NCBI GenBank assembly: GCA_024196135.1 | Contig: JAMQCK010000156.1 | Location: 1-47,981, forward strand | DNA length: 47,981 nucleotides | Source of the DNA: Pleurotus ostreatus/Saccharomyces cerevisiae fusant | Taxonomy: Eukaryota > Opisthokonta | Direction of reading: 5' to 3' | Shown here: positions 34,019 through 44,573 of the stretch, in pieces | How the letters are laid out: every line of letters begins with the position of its first letter | Numbering within the stretch: position 1 is the first letter of the stretch | Notes under the pieces: model-generated | The model's database searches: none | What the model was told of the DNA's origin: nothing | The model's input: only the letters and a program-made list of their open reading frames with translations | Program-made: the position numbers and the translations under genes

Positions 34019-37000
34019 TCAAAGCAAGTCAACTACTCCCCTCGAAGACGACAGCACGCCCACCACCTTGCTCTCGAAGTCAAGGATGCTTCCACCCTTA
34101 GTCGCAACCAGATCGCCGCTCCCTTTGACCCCGAGAAGTTTGCGTATATTGGTCGATGCTAACGCCAGAGCCTGAGCCTGAGTGATCCGCCCGCCGCTTT
34201 CCAGCGCAGCCTAACAAATCGATTCAGTCCTGCTTCACTTGCGAAGAAGAAAAAAAACCGCTCACCCAGGCCGCATCAAAGCGCAGATTCCTGACTGCCC
34301 ACTCGCCGAGCTGATCCCCATCGATACCTTGCGGACCGATCCCCACCGTCACGCCGGCCCGCAGCAAGCGGACGATGTTGGTGTCCTTCGTAAGTGGAGG
34401 ACCCGGAAGTCTGCAGCCAGTTCGTCAGCATGTGTTCCTCTCTCTTTCTGCTCCTCGCAGTGCGCGACCAGACGGAATGACTCACATCCTCCTCTTCTCC
34501 CAGCTATACGGGAACGCCCTCGGGCTGATCACAATGACCCCAATGTCCGCCCGCGCAAGCTCGGGTGCTAGCAGATGCGCCTCCGCCCCGCCGATGATGG
34601 TCATCGTCAGGTGTGCCCTGATTGCGTGCTCGACTTCGCGCTTCAGCGCAATAAGTGTTGCGATCACGTCTGCGTTGTCTGCGTGCACAACGAGGGGCAT
34701 TGTTCCCTGCAACGTTGTTGTTAGCGTACGCTTCACCTTTACAGGGTAAATTAAACAGAAGAAACCGTACATACCTGACCGACACTCGCCGCAAATTCGT
34801 TCCTCTTCCCCGCCGGCGGCAACAGCAACTTCCTCAGCGCCGCGATCTGTGTGCTAACACTCGCCGACCCGCTCATGCTGACGCGGACATGCAACGCGAC
34901 AGTGTCCTTTACGATAGCGCCTTTCTCCAGCTTTCCCTCAGCGCCTGTCGAGAACGCGGCGCTGAAGCCTGCGATGAGAGAGCTTGATTCCGGGGCGGTA
35001 ATTGCGTCGGTGACGCCCGAGCGATACGCCAGCCTGGAAGTCACAGTCCGTCAGCCAATGAGTTACCCCTAACACAGAAAGCGAGCCTCGCATGGAAGCA
35101 CACTCACCAAGCATTCCTCGTCCCAAACATCAGGCCATCCACCGCGCGCACCACCTCGCCCGCCACCGGCGCCTCCGACGCCAGCACATCCAGCACCTCC
35201 CCATCCTTCGTGCTCGCCTCCATAGCGATTTCTTGCAATCCCAACGACGACCCAATCGTCGTCAGCCCCGGGGAAATCCATCCACCTGCCAGGTCCACGA
35301 TCTCCACCTCGTTCCCGTCCACGGTGTAAGAGCCCTCCGCCGTATAGTTGCCCACGTACTTGGCCGCGCAACCCCCAAAACACACAATCTCCCCCGCCTC
35401 CGCGACAACGGAGACAAGCACCTCTTTGGTGGTAGTCTCCCCCGGAGCCACTGACCCCATGGTGGTCTTCATTCCACCGTCCGTCACCATCCCCCTCACA
35501 TTTGTAAACACGACCTTGTGGCCGATCCTAAGGCGCTTCACTGGCTCTAGCGGCGGTAATCCCTCGTACTTGACCGCCTGCTCTGCCTCGCGGGTGAAGT
35601 CTGGCGTGGTGGGTGGTCCGGCAGATGATTCGGGCGCCTTCGAAGACACGTGCGGCCCCTTGAGCTGCGGGATGCCGTCGACGAAGACCTGCAGCGGTGT
35701 GGCGCCCAGCTGGAGCGGGTGCGAGTCCCAGAGGACGATATCTGGAGAAAGTTGATCAATTCCCCCATCTTCACCCAAGCAAACTCAAAAGAGCATAGGT
35801 ACACCCCACTCACCCGCATCCCACCCCTCCTTCACATACCCCACCCGATGGTCCATTCCCAGCACCTCCGCCGCCGTCCTCGTCACGCTCGCCAGCGCCA
35901 CGTCCGCCGGCAATCCATAATAGTGCGCCTGCTGCGCCTCGTGGAGGAGGTAGCGGGACACGATCGCCGGATGATCGGTCTTCATGACGACCTTGAGCCC
36001 GTTGTCGTGCAGGATTTTGGGCGCGAACTCGGAGTGGCGGTAGGCTTCGCGTTTGTAGCTTGGGAGAGGAGGGTTAGTTTTGAGCGAGCAACGAGTAACG
36101 AGGAAGGGAAGCCGAAAGAGGCTCGGCGACAAGTACGCACCGAGCAAATGTTGCAAATACCGCGGATGCCGGGGGTCCGCCTGCGCAGGACTATCAGACT
36201 TCACCTTGGCGAGAAAATACAGCAAAGCTCACCGTATGTCCTCTTCAGCACGTCGGGCACGAGGTACGTCTCGTGCGCATGATGGAAGGAGGCCAAAGGG
36301 AATTTGAACTCGTTCGTAAGCTAATAAATGATCGCCTTAGCAGCTTCTTTCCCGGTTCACGTTGGCCATCCGCCTACCCTGACGAAATCATCCAGGTCGA
36401 CCGCCTCATAGCAGTGCGTATTGACCTGGAAAATGGGATGAGTGATCTCTTTCAAGTTCACCGTACGACAAATCCCAGAATGGGAGATTCACCTTGACCT
36501 TCCCGCGGAGCACATCGACCAACGCCTCCCACTTCAGATCATCGGGGAACTCCTTGCCTTCGATTTCATCCCACCTCCCCGTTGAAGCTGCTTCGCAATA
36601 TTCGTCCTGTGCCACCTTGATCTTGCGAGCCGTCTCATACGCCTCTCGGAACTGCCAGAAGGTGTCCATGCGCGTTTGGCCGTACACTCGGGCTACGAGA
36701 ATCAGCCGTCGGCAGAAAAGCTCAAAATGAAGGACGTGCAAGGGTTTTCTCCTACGATGCGTCAGTGTCAGATGCTTTATGGCGAATTTGCCACAAATGT
36801 GTACGCACCGCACGCATGCCTAGGTAGATACGTCAGTGGATGCTCCTTGAGCCGGATTAAAACCTCGGCACCTACTTGATATGCCTCCACCTTGGCGGCA
36901 CACCCGGCTCCGCCTCTGTCCCATTCAACCCAGAAGGCGGCTCGAGGAGCATAGACGATGGCGACCGCTCCGACGTCGGCCTGAACTTGATCACGAATCC

Positions 37001-37784
37001 CTGTCCACCTTGCGATACATCAGTCAACGTCCCGCCACGGCGCTGATGTTAGCACGGGCAGCTCCGTACCTATCGCATTCGCGGAGCCCGGAATAACGAG
37101 GGCCGTGGTAAGGCCGCCAGCGAGGGCCAGTCGGTAGCTCTCGTCGTGCGTGTTGAGGCCGTCGAGGGAGCGGAGCCAGGGCTGGATGGAGCCGTGCATG
37201 GAGTTACCGTCGCCTGAGCCTGCAAGTACTGGGTTGGATTCGACGCCGACGTGCGAGTGGACGTCGACCAAGCTGTAAAGGCATCCATCAGTTTCGCCTC
37301 AACTTCAAGTGAAGGAAAGAGGTCAATATACATACCCCGGCGTCACCCACGCGCCATGCGCGTCCACCACTTCCAACGCCGCGTATTCCTTGCCGAGGTT
37401 GGACGCTGCGCCCAAATGACCCACCGCTTGGATGACACCTCCCGCGAGAAGAATGTCGCCACCTTCCACTACACCTTCGCCGGTCCATATGGTCGCATTG
37501 CGCACCAGCGTCGGCCGCGTCCCCGCCTCGAACCTATCGGACACCGCACGCGCGTAGAAGTTTGGTGGCGGCCCCGGCTTCGCGTGCAATGTCCGGCAGC
37601 GCGCGAGCGCGGCTTGTACGTGCGCAGGCGCAACGAGAGGTGAATCGTCGACGAGGAAGAAGGCAGACAGCGCAGCCGCAACCAGTAGGGCCGATATAAC
37701 GCGCGTTATCCTGCGAGGGGATGCCTTTGAGGGGAAGGGACCGTTCCCCTTCATCGCAGGGTCCGTGTCGCGAAGGAAGACCAT
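34019..37784 (-). CDS. Large membrane-anchored amidohydrolase
   Basis: Metal-dependent hydrolase of the amidohydrolase superfamily, composite two-domain fungal type; substrate unknown. Fifteen exons give 959 residues: 37784-37336, 37272-37070, 37008-36876, 36819-36809, 36751-36740, 36692-36493, 36425-36378, 36320-36233, 36180-36141, 36058-35814, 35741-35108, 35033-34775, 34706-34486, 34410-34266 and 34210-34019. A basic leader and one hydrophobic helix (about residues 29-45) look like a type II signal anchor. Metal-site marks include DVHSHVGV, VNTHCYEAVDL, SFHHAHETY and KTDHPAI. Others are GENPSRVYGQTRM, DIVLWDSHPLQLG, GGWISPGLTTIGSSLG, TMPLVVHADNADVI and a second-domain end TNIRKLLGV. Exons 4 and 5 are 11 and 12 nt, and the intron after exon 5 appears to start with GC. 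Length fits the fungal family. Confidence 0.88.
36693..36739 (-). other. GC-AG intron in the amidohydrolase gene
   Basis: A 47-bp intron whose donor reads T|GCACGT and whose acceptor is CGTAG. Using it restores the conserved block GENPSRVYG in frame. The only nearby GT donor (CAC|GTCC) leaves the wrong phase. The remaining donor positions match GTACGT, the commonest form in this window, with T changed to C. Confidence 0.65.
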
Positions 37785-38230
37785 CGTGAGGTCCTGCTCG
37801 ACGTCGAATTCGAGCTCCGCTGAGGCAGTTGACGACGCAGAGCCTCAGTCAACGTGACGGTTCTGAGCAGGATAACGAACGCGTCAATCCCGTCAGTTCG
37901 CGTGCGGCTTGATGATGGGATCAGGCTTCGGGTTCCCGACCGAATTAGGAAGGCCTTGTTCTCCTACTTGAACATGCAATCAAATTGGGTTCGTCTTCAG
38001 GTTTGAGCTCACGCTTAGGAAGTCCTGGCTTTCAGAAGCTCGTTGATCCAGACGGTAGAGTAAATACAACGGCCCATAACGTACAAAGTACACAAAGAAA
38101 ATCCCTTATTCAGTATCATAATCGAAGGCGCGAATACTGCAGCTCGTAAGGTAAACATGATTTCGTGAAGGCCGTTAAGCCGTTCGAGAGAGGCAGGCAA
38201 ATGCAGCCGATGAAGTGAAGGCCAGCCCGC
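37785..38230. other. Amidohydrolase promoter and MFS permease 3' flank
   Basis: 446 bp without recognised features. Confidence 0.5.
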
Positions 38231-39938
38231 TCAGACGCTCTCGATGTCCTTCTCCTCCCTCGAGACCGCTCCCGACTCGAACGACTCCTCGAGGCGCTTG
38301 CCCGGATACCGGCGGATGAGGAACTTGTTCACCTGCGCCATGATAGCGAGCAAGAGCACAAACGCCGTCGTTGTCGCAAAGCCCTGCACGTAGCGCGGGC
38401 CCGTCGATGCCGGCCACAAGAACGAGCCGTAGATGGACGCGGAGTTGCCCTGCAATACCCGTCAGCATCCAGCTTGACCCGCATACAAAGTAGGAAAACT
38501 CACCAAAGCATTCACAATCGCAATAGCCACCGCGCGCTTCTCCGCCGGATGGTCGATGATCCCCGACACCCACAGCAGCGTCAGCGGGCACACCGCGTAC
38601 ACCGCGCCCACCGCAATACAAAGGAACCCATACTTCACATGCTCGTTGTTCACCGCGACCGTGATAATAAAGCTCACGCCCGCCAACAAGCCCCCCAGCG
38701 TGATATAGTTCCCCCGCTCCCTCCGAATATCGCTGGTGAAGCAGAACAGCAGGATAAACACGAACGCGACCGCATAGACGGGGATCGTCATGTACTGCTT
38801 GTCGTACCCGGTGTACCCGAGCTGGCCGACAAGGGTGGGGATGAAGTACTGGATGGTCTGAGAGCCGGTGGCGAGCATGTACATGAAGACGAGGACCCAG
38901 GTGCGCCAGTCGGTGAAGGCCATCTTGGCGGCCTCGGAGTGCGTGGGCTGGTTACCAGTGCCGGTGTTGCCGATGCCGTCGGCGGCGAGGCGCTGGACGG
39001 CGATGAACTTCTCCTCGGGGGAGAGCCACTTGGTGGTCGAGGGCCAGTCGGGGAGGATGTACCAGGTAAAGATGCCTGGGAGACCGTCAGCGACGATAGA
39101 AGCTGAATAATAGGGATAGCGACGTACAAAGGAAGCACGACCCCGCGCCCTCGATGATGAACAACCAGCGCCAGCCCTCAATGCCACGCGCCATCTTCAA
39201 GTGGTCGGTAATCACACCAGCGAGCAGACCCGAGAAGGCACCCTATGATCCAATCAGCAAGCCATCCCGTTCATGCATACGAAGCGCAACTCACCGAAAC
39301 CGCCGTCGCCGTATAGTAGATCGAGTACCGCTTCGCGAGCTCATGGCGCTTGTACCACGACGACAAATAGAACGCCACGCCCGGCGCAAAGCCCGCCTCG
39401 ATGACACCCAAGCAGAATCGCACACCCGCGAGCTGCTGCCAGTTGTTCACGGCGCCCATGCACGCCGCGACTGCGCCCCAGCCAAAGCACAGGACAGAGA
39501 GGCTGGAGGGGAGAGGGAATATGTCAGCAATGGTGAAAAGGCGAAGGGGGATAAAGACGCACAAGATCGACGGCCGCACACGCGTGAGGAGCATGTTCGA
39601 CGGGACCTCGAAGATGACATAGGACACGAAGAAGAGCAGGAGGCAGACGGAGTACTGCGTCGACGTGAGTGCGAGGTCCTCCTCCATCCCGCCGACCTTC
39701 GCATTCCCAATGTTCGCGCGGTCGAGGTAGGAGAGCGTGTAGAGGATCCAGACGGTGGGGACCTGATGGAGGAAAATAGGTAAGTGGACGAGTGAAAAGT
39801 GTAGGAACGAAAGCAACTCACAATCCGCTTGTCAATTTTGCGCACGAGCGCCTTCTCCTCGGCCGAGTCGCGCACATACGTGAAGTTCGCGGCGGGCAGC
39901 TCCTCCTGCCACGCCTGCTCCGACTGACTCTTCGCCAT
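38231..39938 (-). CDS. MFS permease, allantoate/tartrate/nicotinate (anion:cation symporter) type
   Basis: Twelve-helix plasma-membrane transporter of the Dal5-like family, which imports organic anions such as allantoate, nicotinate, pantothenate or sugar acids. Six exons give 476 residues: 39938-39822, 39762-39563, 39502-39295, 39242-39128, 39075-38504 and 38449-38231. Marks: KRIVPTVWILYTLSYLDRANIGNAK at the first helix, EVPSNMLLTRVRPS, RFCLGVIEAGFAPGVAFYLSSWYKRHELAKRY, GIEGWRWLFIIEGAG and WYILPDWPSTTKWLSPEEK. All are typical of this family. The acidic C-terminus (SREEKDIESV) is cytosolic. The substrate cannot be read from sequence; in this setting a C4 sugar acid would fit, but that is inference. 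Confidence 0.9.
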
Positions 39939-41224
39939 GTCGTCTGGTCGCGTGCGTCGAGATGGAAAGAAAAGGTGTCGAGGAGGCGACGAGGTGAAGG
40001 GTGCCGAAGGAGCGCGTCGGACGAACACGAGAGCTCAACGAAGCAGAGCAACCCTAGTCTAGCACAAAGACACGCTCCCGCTTTTGTACTCTCCGACTAT
40101 TGTGCTTGGCTTTGCCCCCGCGCCTGGAATGCGCCGTCAAATTACCCCGCGCGCTTCCCCAGAATTCCCCAGGGGCAACTGGAAGAGATCAGCAGACTAC
40201 GCGGGGGGCAATGATCTGCCCCGGGCTTGCTCGATTGGTACCGGGCGTACTCAATCGGTTCCGGGATCCGGGGTTGGCGCGTCCTTGGGCGATCGTACTG
40301 AATCTACGAAAGGGCAGGAAGGATCTCAATAGAGTCGGGAAGAGGCCCCAATACAGTCGGGAGGGATCCCCATAGAGTCGGGCACGATCTCAATCATGTC
40401 CGCCCTTATGTGAGACATTTTTTGGCAGCCTGTGCTGTCGCGGCTCGTTTGCTGCGACCCTATTGGATGGGCCGGCTATTCAGAGTCAATGGTCGGTCGA
40501 GAAGCTAGAGGTCCGGTGTTCAGAATAAGGAATTCGGATTGGATGATTGAGAGGCTTTGGCTAGCAGCACCTGTGATCGACGGTGGCGCGCAAGGAACGC
40601 GTAACTGTCCACAGAGTGCGGCTGTCCAGAACTGTAATTTTCGAGCCTTGGTAGCCTCTCCATATTCCGGGAATACCTGCGACCAAATAGCGCGTCGCCG
40701 AAGGCAAAGTCTGAGGAGGGAAAGCGCTGCCAAGCCCGAGACCATAAATGTGGCGTGTCAGTATAGCGCCGGACGACGTCCCTACGTTCCTGATGGGCGT
40801 ATCGTCCCGGCGCGTTGCCCTGCTTCATTTCCAGAGCTCGGGTGCGCGGGCACGGGCCTGAGGAGAGGGGTTCATGTGGACATCGTGGGGAAAGAGGCAA
40901 GCCTGATGTCGATTTGTACTTGTTTGGCCCGCATATTCGCGAGGAAGGCGCACGGTCATGTGATCGGTTCGACTTCGAAGCTCGAAATTGAACTTGCTGC
41001 AGGCTTCGGAAGTAGTCGCGACTCGAAGACATCCATATGAATGCCTGCTGTACAGAGTGGCTTGCAGAGCGACAAAGTAGAGTCGAGCATCCAGCCAAAT
41101 CTTCGGCAGCACACGCGAGGATATTCAGTGTTATGCATTCGACGCGTTCAAAGTACAGCTTTCCGATTTTACATAGCGTTAGATAATTGCACAACTACTA
41201 TGACTTATCTCATCAACCAGGCGC
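39939..41224. other. Intergenic, no recognised gene
   Basis: 1.29 kb. Its left end is the permease promoter. A plus-strand frame (about 40432-41040) and an overlapping minus-strand frame (40520-41194) are open but resemble nothing I know and have no clear codon bias; I do not call them. It contains a short tandem repeat at 40321-40399. Confidence 0.5.
40321..40399. repeat. Degenerate tandem repeat, about 22-bp unit
   Basis: About three and a half copies of a unit close to GGATCTCAATAGAGTCGGGA, with several substitutions between copies. Confidence 0.65.
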
Positions 41225-42346
41225 CTATGCGCGCCCCTCGCTGTTGAAGAGCTTGAAGAACCGAAGGCAGACGGTTACGAACGCGTCCGTCGCCTCGTCG
41301 ACGGCGTCGGGGAAGGGCTTGCTGAGGAGCGCAGTCCCGAGCGCCTTGGCGTACGGGTCGCGGGCCCAGGAGTTTACGTTGAACTGGAGAAGGAATCGGT
41401 GAGGTGCACGGGAGAGTGAAGATCCAGTCAGACTGACCTTGCTGACGCCGTTCTTCACGCACTCCTGGAACAGCGAGTCCGGAAGCTCGTCCGTCCCGTG
41501 CAAGCAGATGGGAACCCGTCCTGCGAACTTCTCGCGCAGAGCGATGAGGCTGAATGTATGTGAGCGACGTTGCTTGACAGACAGAACCATCTCATACTCA
41601 CATCTCCTGCTTGAAGTTCGGCGGGTTGATATACGACCCATGCAAGTTCCCAATACTCGGCGCCAAAATATCCGCGCCCGTCCCGCGCATGAACGCATCC
41701 GCCTTCCCCGGCTCCGTCAGCTTCGCGTCCGAGATCACGCGCAGCCCCGCCTCGCCGCCCTCCAGCCGCCCGAGCTCGACCTCGATCGCGATGCCCAGCT
41801 TGTGCGCGCGCTCGACGTAGGGGCGCGTGATCGCGATGTTCTCCTCGTCCGTGTCGGCGTGCGAGGCATCGCACATGATGCTGTCGAACTTGATGCCGTG
41901 CTTTTCGGCGAGGCCGAGGGCGAGCTCCATGTGCTCGGCGTCGGTGGCGTGGTCGAGGTGGACGGAGATGGGGACGGAGGCTTGGTGAGCGCTGAGGAGG
42001 GGGGTGAGTATCGGGAAGAAGTGAGGGGAGCGAGGGAGGCAAGGGGAAAGAGGAGGGGACGTACGCGTCGAGGCAGAACTGGAGGAAGGGGCCCTTGCCA
42101 TAGGCGAGGGTGATCGGGAACATCTGGATGATGGCGGGGCTGCGCGCCTGCTCGGCGGCGCGGACGAGCGCGATGACCATGTTCGTGTCGTATCTGTGGA
42201 GCATAATGAGTATCGGGTGTCTCGCGATTGGCAGGAGGATGCCTTGCGAGCTGCAGACACACGTACACGCTCTGCGCGAGGATGCCATAGCCCCCCTTCT
42301 CCGCCTTGCGGAGGATGTCAAGCGTGCGGTTGTTCTCGAGGGACAT
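41225..42346 (-). CDS. Class II (zinc) ketose-bisphosphate aldolase-like enzyme
   Basis: Metal-dependent aldolase. Five exons give 289 residues: 42346-42267, 42193-42065, 41991-41602, 41549-41438 and 41383-41225. Marks: AQSVYDTNMVIALVRAAEQ, SVHLDHATD with catalytic Asp83 and zinc His84, IMCDASH, IEVELGRLEGGE with a metal Glu, SIGNLHGSY with a zinc His, ICLHGTDELPD with a zinc His and the phosphate/substrate loop VNSWARD. At 289 residues it is shorter than the glycolytic class IIA fructose-bisphosphate aldolase of fungi (about 360) and resembles bacterial class IIB (GatY/KbaY-like) enzymes. It is therefore probably a specialised aldolase, releasing dihydroxyacetone phosphate from a ketose phosphate or bisphosphate. 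It could supply or consume the dihydroxyacetone phosphate made by the kinase at 26 kb. Confidence 0.9.
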
Positions 42347-43167
42347 GGCTGGGTTGTGGGTGCGAGTCTAGAGGTAGTATGGTCGAAAGGTGGGAATGGG
42401 AGGGGATGGGGGAAAGCCGATGATGGTCGAATGCACAGAATCGCGGTGGGAAGTTAGGCGCCGCCTTTTGTGCAGCCCGGCCGATAAGCGCGCCTCTCCA
42501 GCCTACCCCATGTTCGGCATTCCTTGTCTCCCATGTTCGAAGCTCGGAATCACTACGTCCTAGGCCGCAAGAAGGTGAGTGCGAGCCCGGTCCGGTTCAG
42601 CCTGGAATCCGTGGGCGTTCAGCCCTGACTCCGTGGGGTTCAGCCTGGGGTGCGAGCGGAACGAGTCTCGGAGCGGGACAATGGCCGGAAGGAAAGAGCC
42701 TGCCCGGATCAATACGCATTTCAGGAACAAAACCGGGCTCTCAACGCGATTTCCTTTTTCGGTGAATGAAGTCTGAAGGGGCAGGCTCAAGAGGGAGAAT
42801 GCGAAGGAGTGCTGGCGCAAAGTGGTAGAGTAGGAAGCCGAGCTGGCGGCAGGAGGCGGGAACGCAGAGGAGGAGGGAAGATAATGTCTGTTGTCTGTCG
42901 AAGTTAGACTTGAAGCTATGAAGACCAGCAGCGACAGCAAGGCTGCAACCGGTGGAGAGGCGTCCACTACTACGACGGGTCATTGAAGGGGGCAAATCAG
43001 TCACCGAGGCGGGTACGAACATAAATTAGCAGTGCGGTAAGTACAACAGGTTATTGTCTCAATCGCCATCCTATACCTCTTCACATCCTCACGTTCTCTC
43101 CAGCTCCCCACATCCTCCTCGCATCACGGCATACTGGCAGTCCCATATCTCCTGCACCAAGCACATC
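42347..43167. other. Aldolase promoter and RpiB-type gene 3' flank
   Basis: 821 bp with no recognised gene. A short tandem repeat lies at 42592-42655. Confidence 0.5.
42592..42655. repeat. Imperfect tandem repeat, about 23-bp unit
   Basis: Nearly three copies of a unit containing GTTCAGCCTG and CTCCGTGGG, about 250 bp upstream of the aldolase ATG. Confidence 0.6.
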
Positions 43168-43919
43168 CTAGCACGCCGGCACGGTCTCATACTGCGAGAT
43201 CGCGTCTACCTTCGCCGCGCTCGGCGAGCTGCGGTCGAACGTGTACCCCAGCCACTCCTTCGCGAGTCGCCGCGCGAGCTCGATACCGATGACGCGCTGT
43301 CCCATGCAGAGGACCTGGAAAAGTAGTTAGCGAATGTACAGGGAAACGAGGCGCGGATGAGTCGGGGAGGTAGGAAGAGGAAGATGGGGAAGGTAAGAAG
43401 AGGAAGATGAGGGCGGGTAGATGGCAGATGGGAGACGGGAGATGAGCAGCGCAGCCATACACTCACCTGCGCATCGTTCGACAGAATCGCCCGCTCAACA
43501 GAGAACGAGTCGTGCGCCGTCACCGCGCGCACGCCCGGCACCTTGTTCGCAGAGATCGCTACGCCTGTAAGCTCCTCGTCAGTACGTCCCATCCACCTCT
43601 CCCGCTACCACTGCGTAGACAATCCACTCACCCAACCCCGTCCCACAAATCAACAACGCGCGGTCCGCCTCGCCAGCGGCAACCTTCTTCGCCGCCGCGA
43701 CCGCGATGTGCGGGTAAGCGGTCTTCTCGTCCGCGTTCACGCCGACGTCGACGACGCTACCGACGCGCGGGTCCTTCTCGAGGTCGGCTTTCAGGACCTC
43801 CTTGTAGTGTATGCCGGCGTCCTAGACAATTAAGTTGGTCGACGTCGTAACAGGAGATAGGGACCACGCACATCGCAGCCGACGACGATCCGGAGCTTCT
43901 GAGGAGCGCTTGCACCCAT
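43168..43919 (-). CDS. RpiB/LacAB-type sugar-phosphate isomerase
   Basis: Aldose-ketose isomerase of the RpiB fold. Four exons give 160 residues: 43919-43872, 43821-43632, 43564-43467 and 43314-43168. The catalytic Cys75 lies in [17 protein letters not shown] and the active-site His98 in VTAHD; the late block [14 protein letters not shown] is also typical. The usual N-terminal DHAG motif reads DDAG (residues 16-19), so His is replaced by Asp. The C-terminal region ([10 protein letters not shown]...SAAKVDAI) reminds me of actinobacterial RpiB paralogues from tetritol/erythrulose operons rather than of true ribose-5-phosphate isomerase B. Most fungi use RpiA for ribose 5-phosphate, so a special substrate such as erythrulose 4-phosphate is plausible. 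It shares a 654-bp divergent promoter with the DenD-like gene. Confidence 0.9.
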
Positions 43920-44573
43920 AGTAGCAATCGGTGAGAGGATGAGAGTAGGAGGGAGTAAGAGGTAGACGGGTCAAGGTCGTTGGAAAGAAACAAGTAGCGT
44001 GTACGACGTGTCCCTCGCTGTTATCAGGCGGCGTCGGCGGCGTTATGACGAGCAAAGACGACGCGCGCACATACGTACTCCGTCGATATATCCTGCACAC
44101 GCGCCCCCCACCCCCACTAATCTCCTAAATCCCTCCCATCCCTCCTGACCGCTCACGAGGGCGCCTTGTATGTCCGGCTGCCCCGTCACGCGGATTCGGC
44201 CCAATCGCCTAAGTCCCCGCGCGCGCGAACCAGGGAGAGGGGGGCTGGTGAACCGGGCCAAGCCACCAGGGTCTATGACGCCCCGCGCAAGCCAGGGCAG
44301 GAGGGGATATTGCTCGCGGACATTAGCGCCTTTGATCCGTGCGCCACGTGCGGTTGTGCCGGCATGGGCTGCATTGATCCTGGCGGGGTTGTGGCGGGGG
44401 CAACATTCCGCCAGGGCCCGGCTGCCCGGTGCGGGGCCCCGGGGGGCGGGGGAACGACAAGTGCGCTGGAGAGACATATATAAGTTCCGAGCAGGCCAGA
44501 AGACAAGGCAATCGCTGTAGTGGTTTCTACTTACTGGTCCCCTTCCGCATCACCTCTATCCTCCTTCACGATC
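43920..44573. promoter_or_regulatory. Shared divergent promoter region, RpiB-type / DenD-like genes
   Basis: 654 bp between two head-to-head starts. The right half (44180-44470) is very GC-rich with several CCCGG/CCGGG-type and CCCC-rich motifs. No gene is seen. The arrangement suggests co-regulation of the two enzymes. Confidence 0.5.
44477..44483 (+). promoter_or_regulatory. TATA box of the DenD-like gene
   Basis: TATATAA 91 bp upstream of the ATG at 44574, just after a long GC-rich stretch. Confidence 0.55.

Noticed and set aside
40432..41194. Overlapping open frames of about 200 codons on both strands
   Set aside because: Neither resembles a known family, the plus frame begins without ATG, and the base composition is unlike the surrounding genes.
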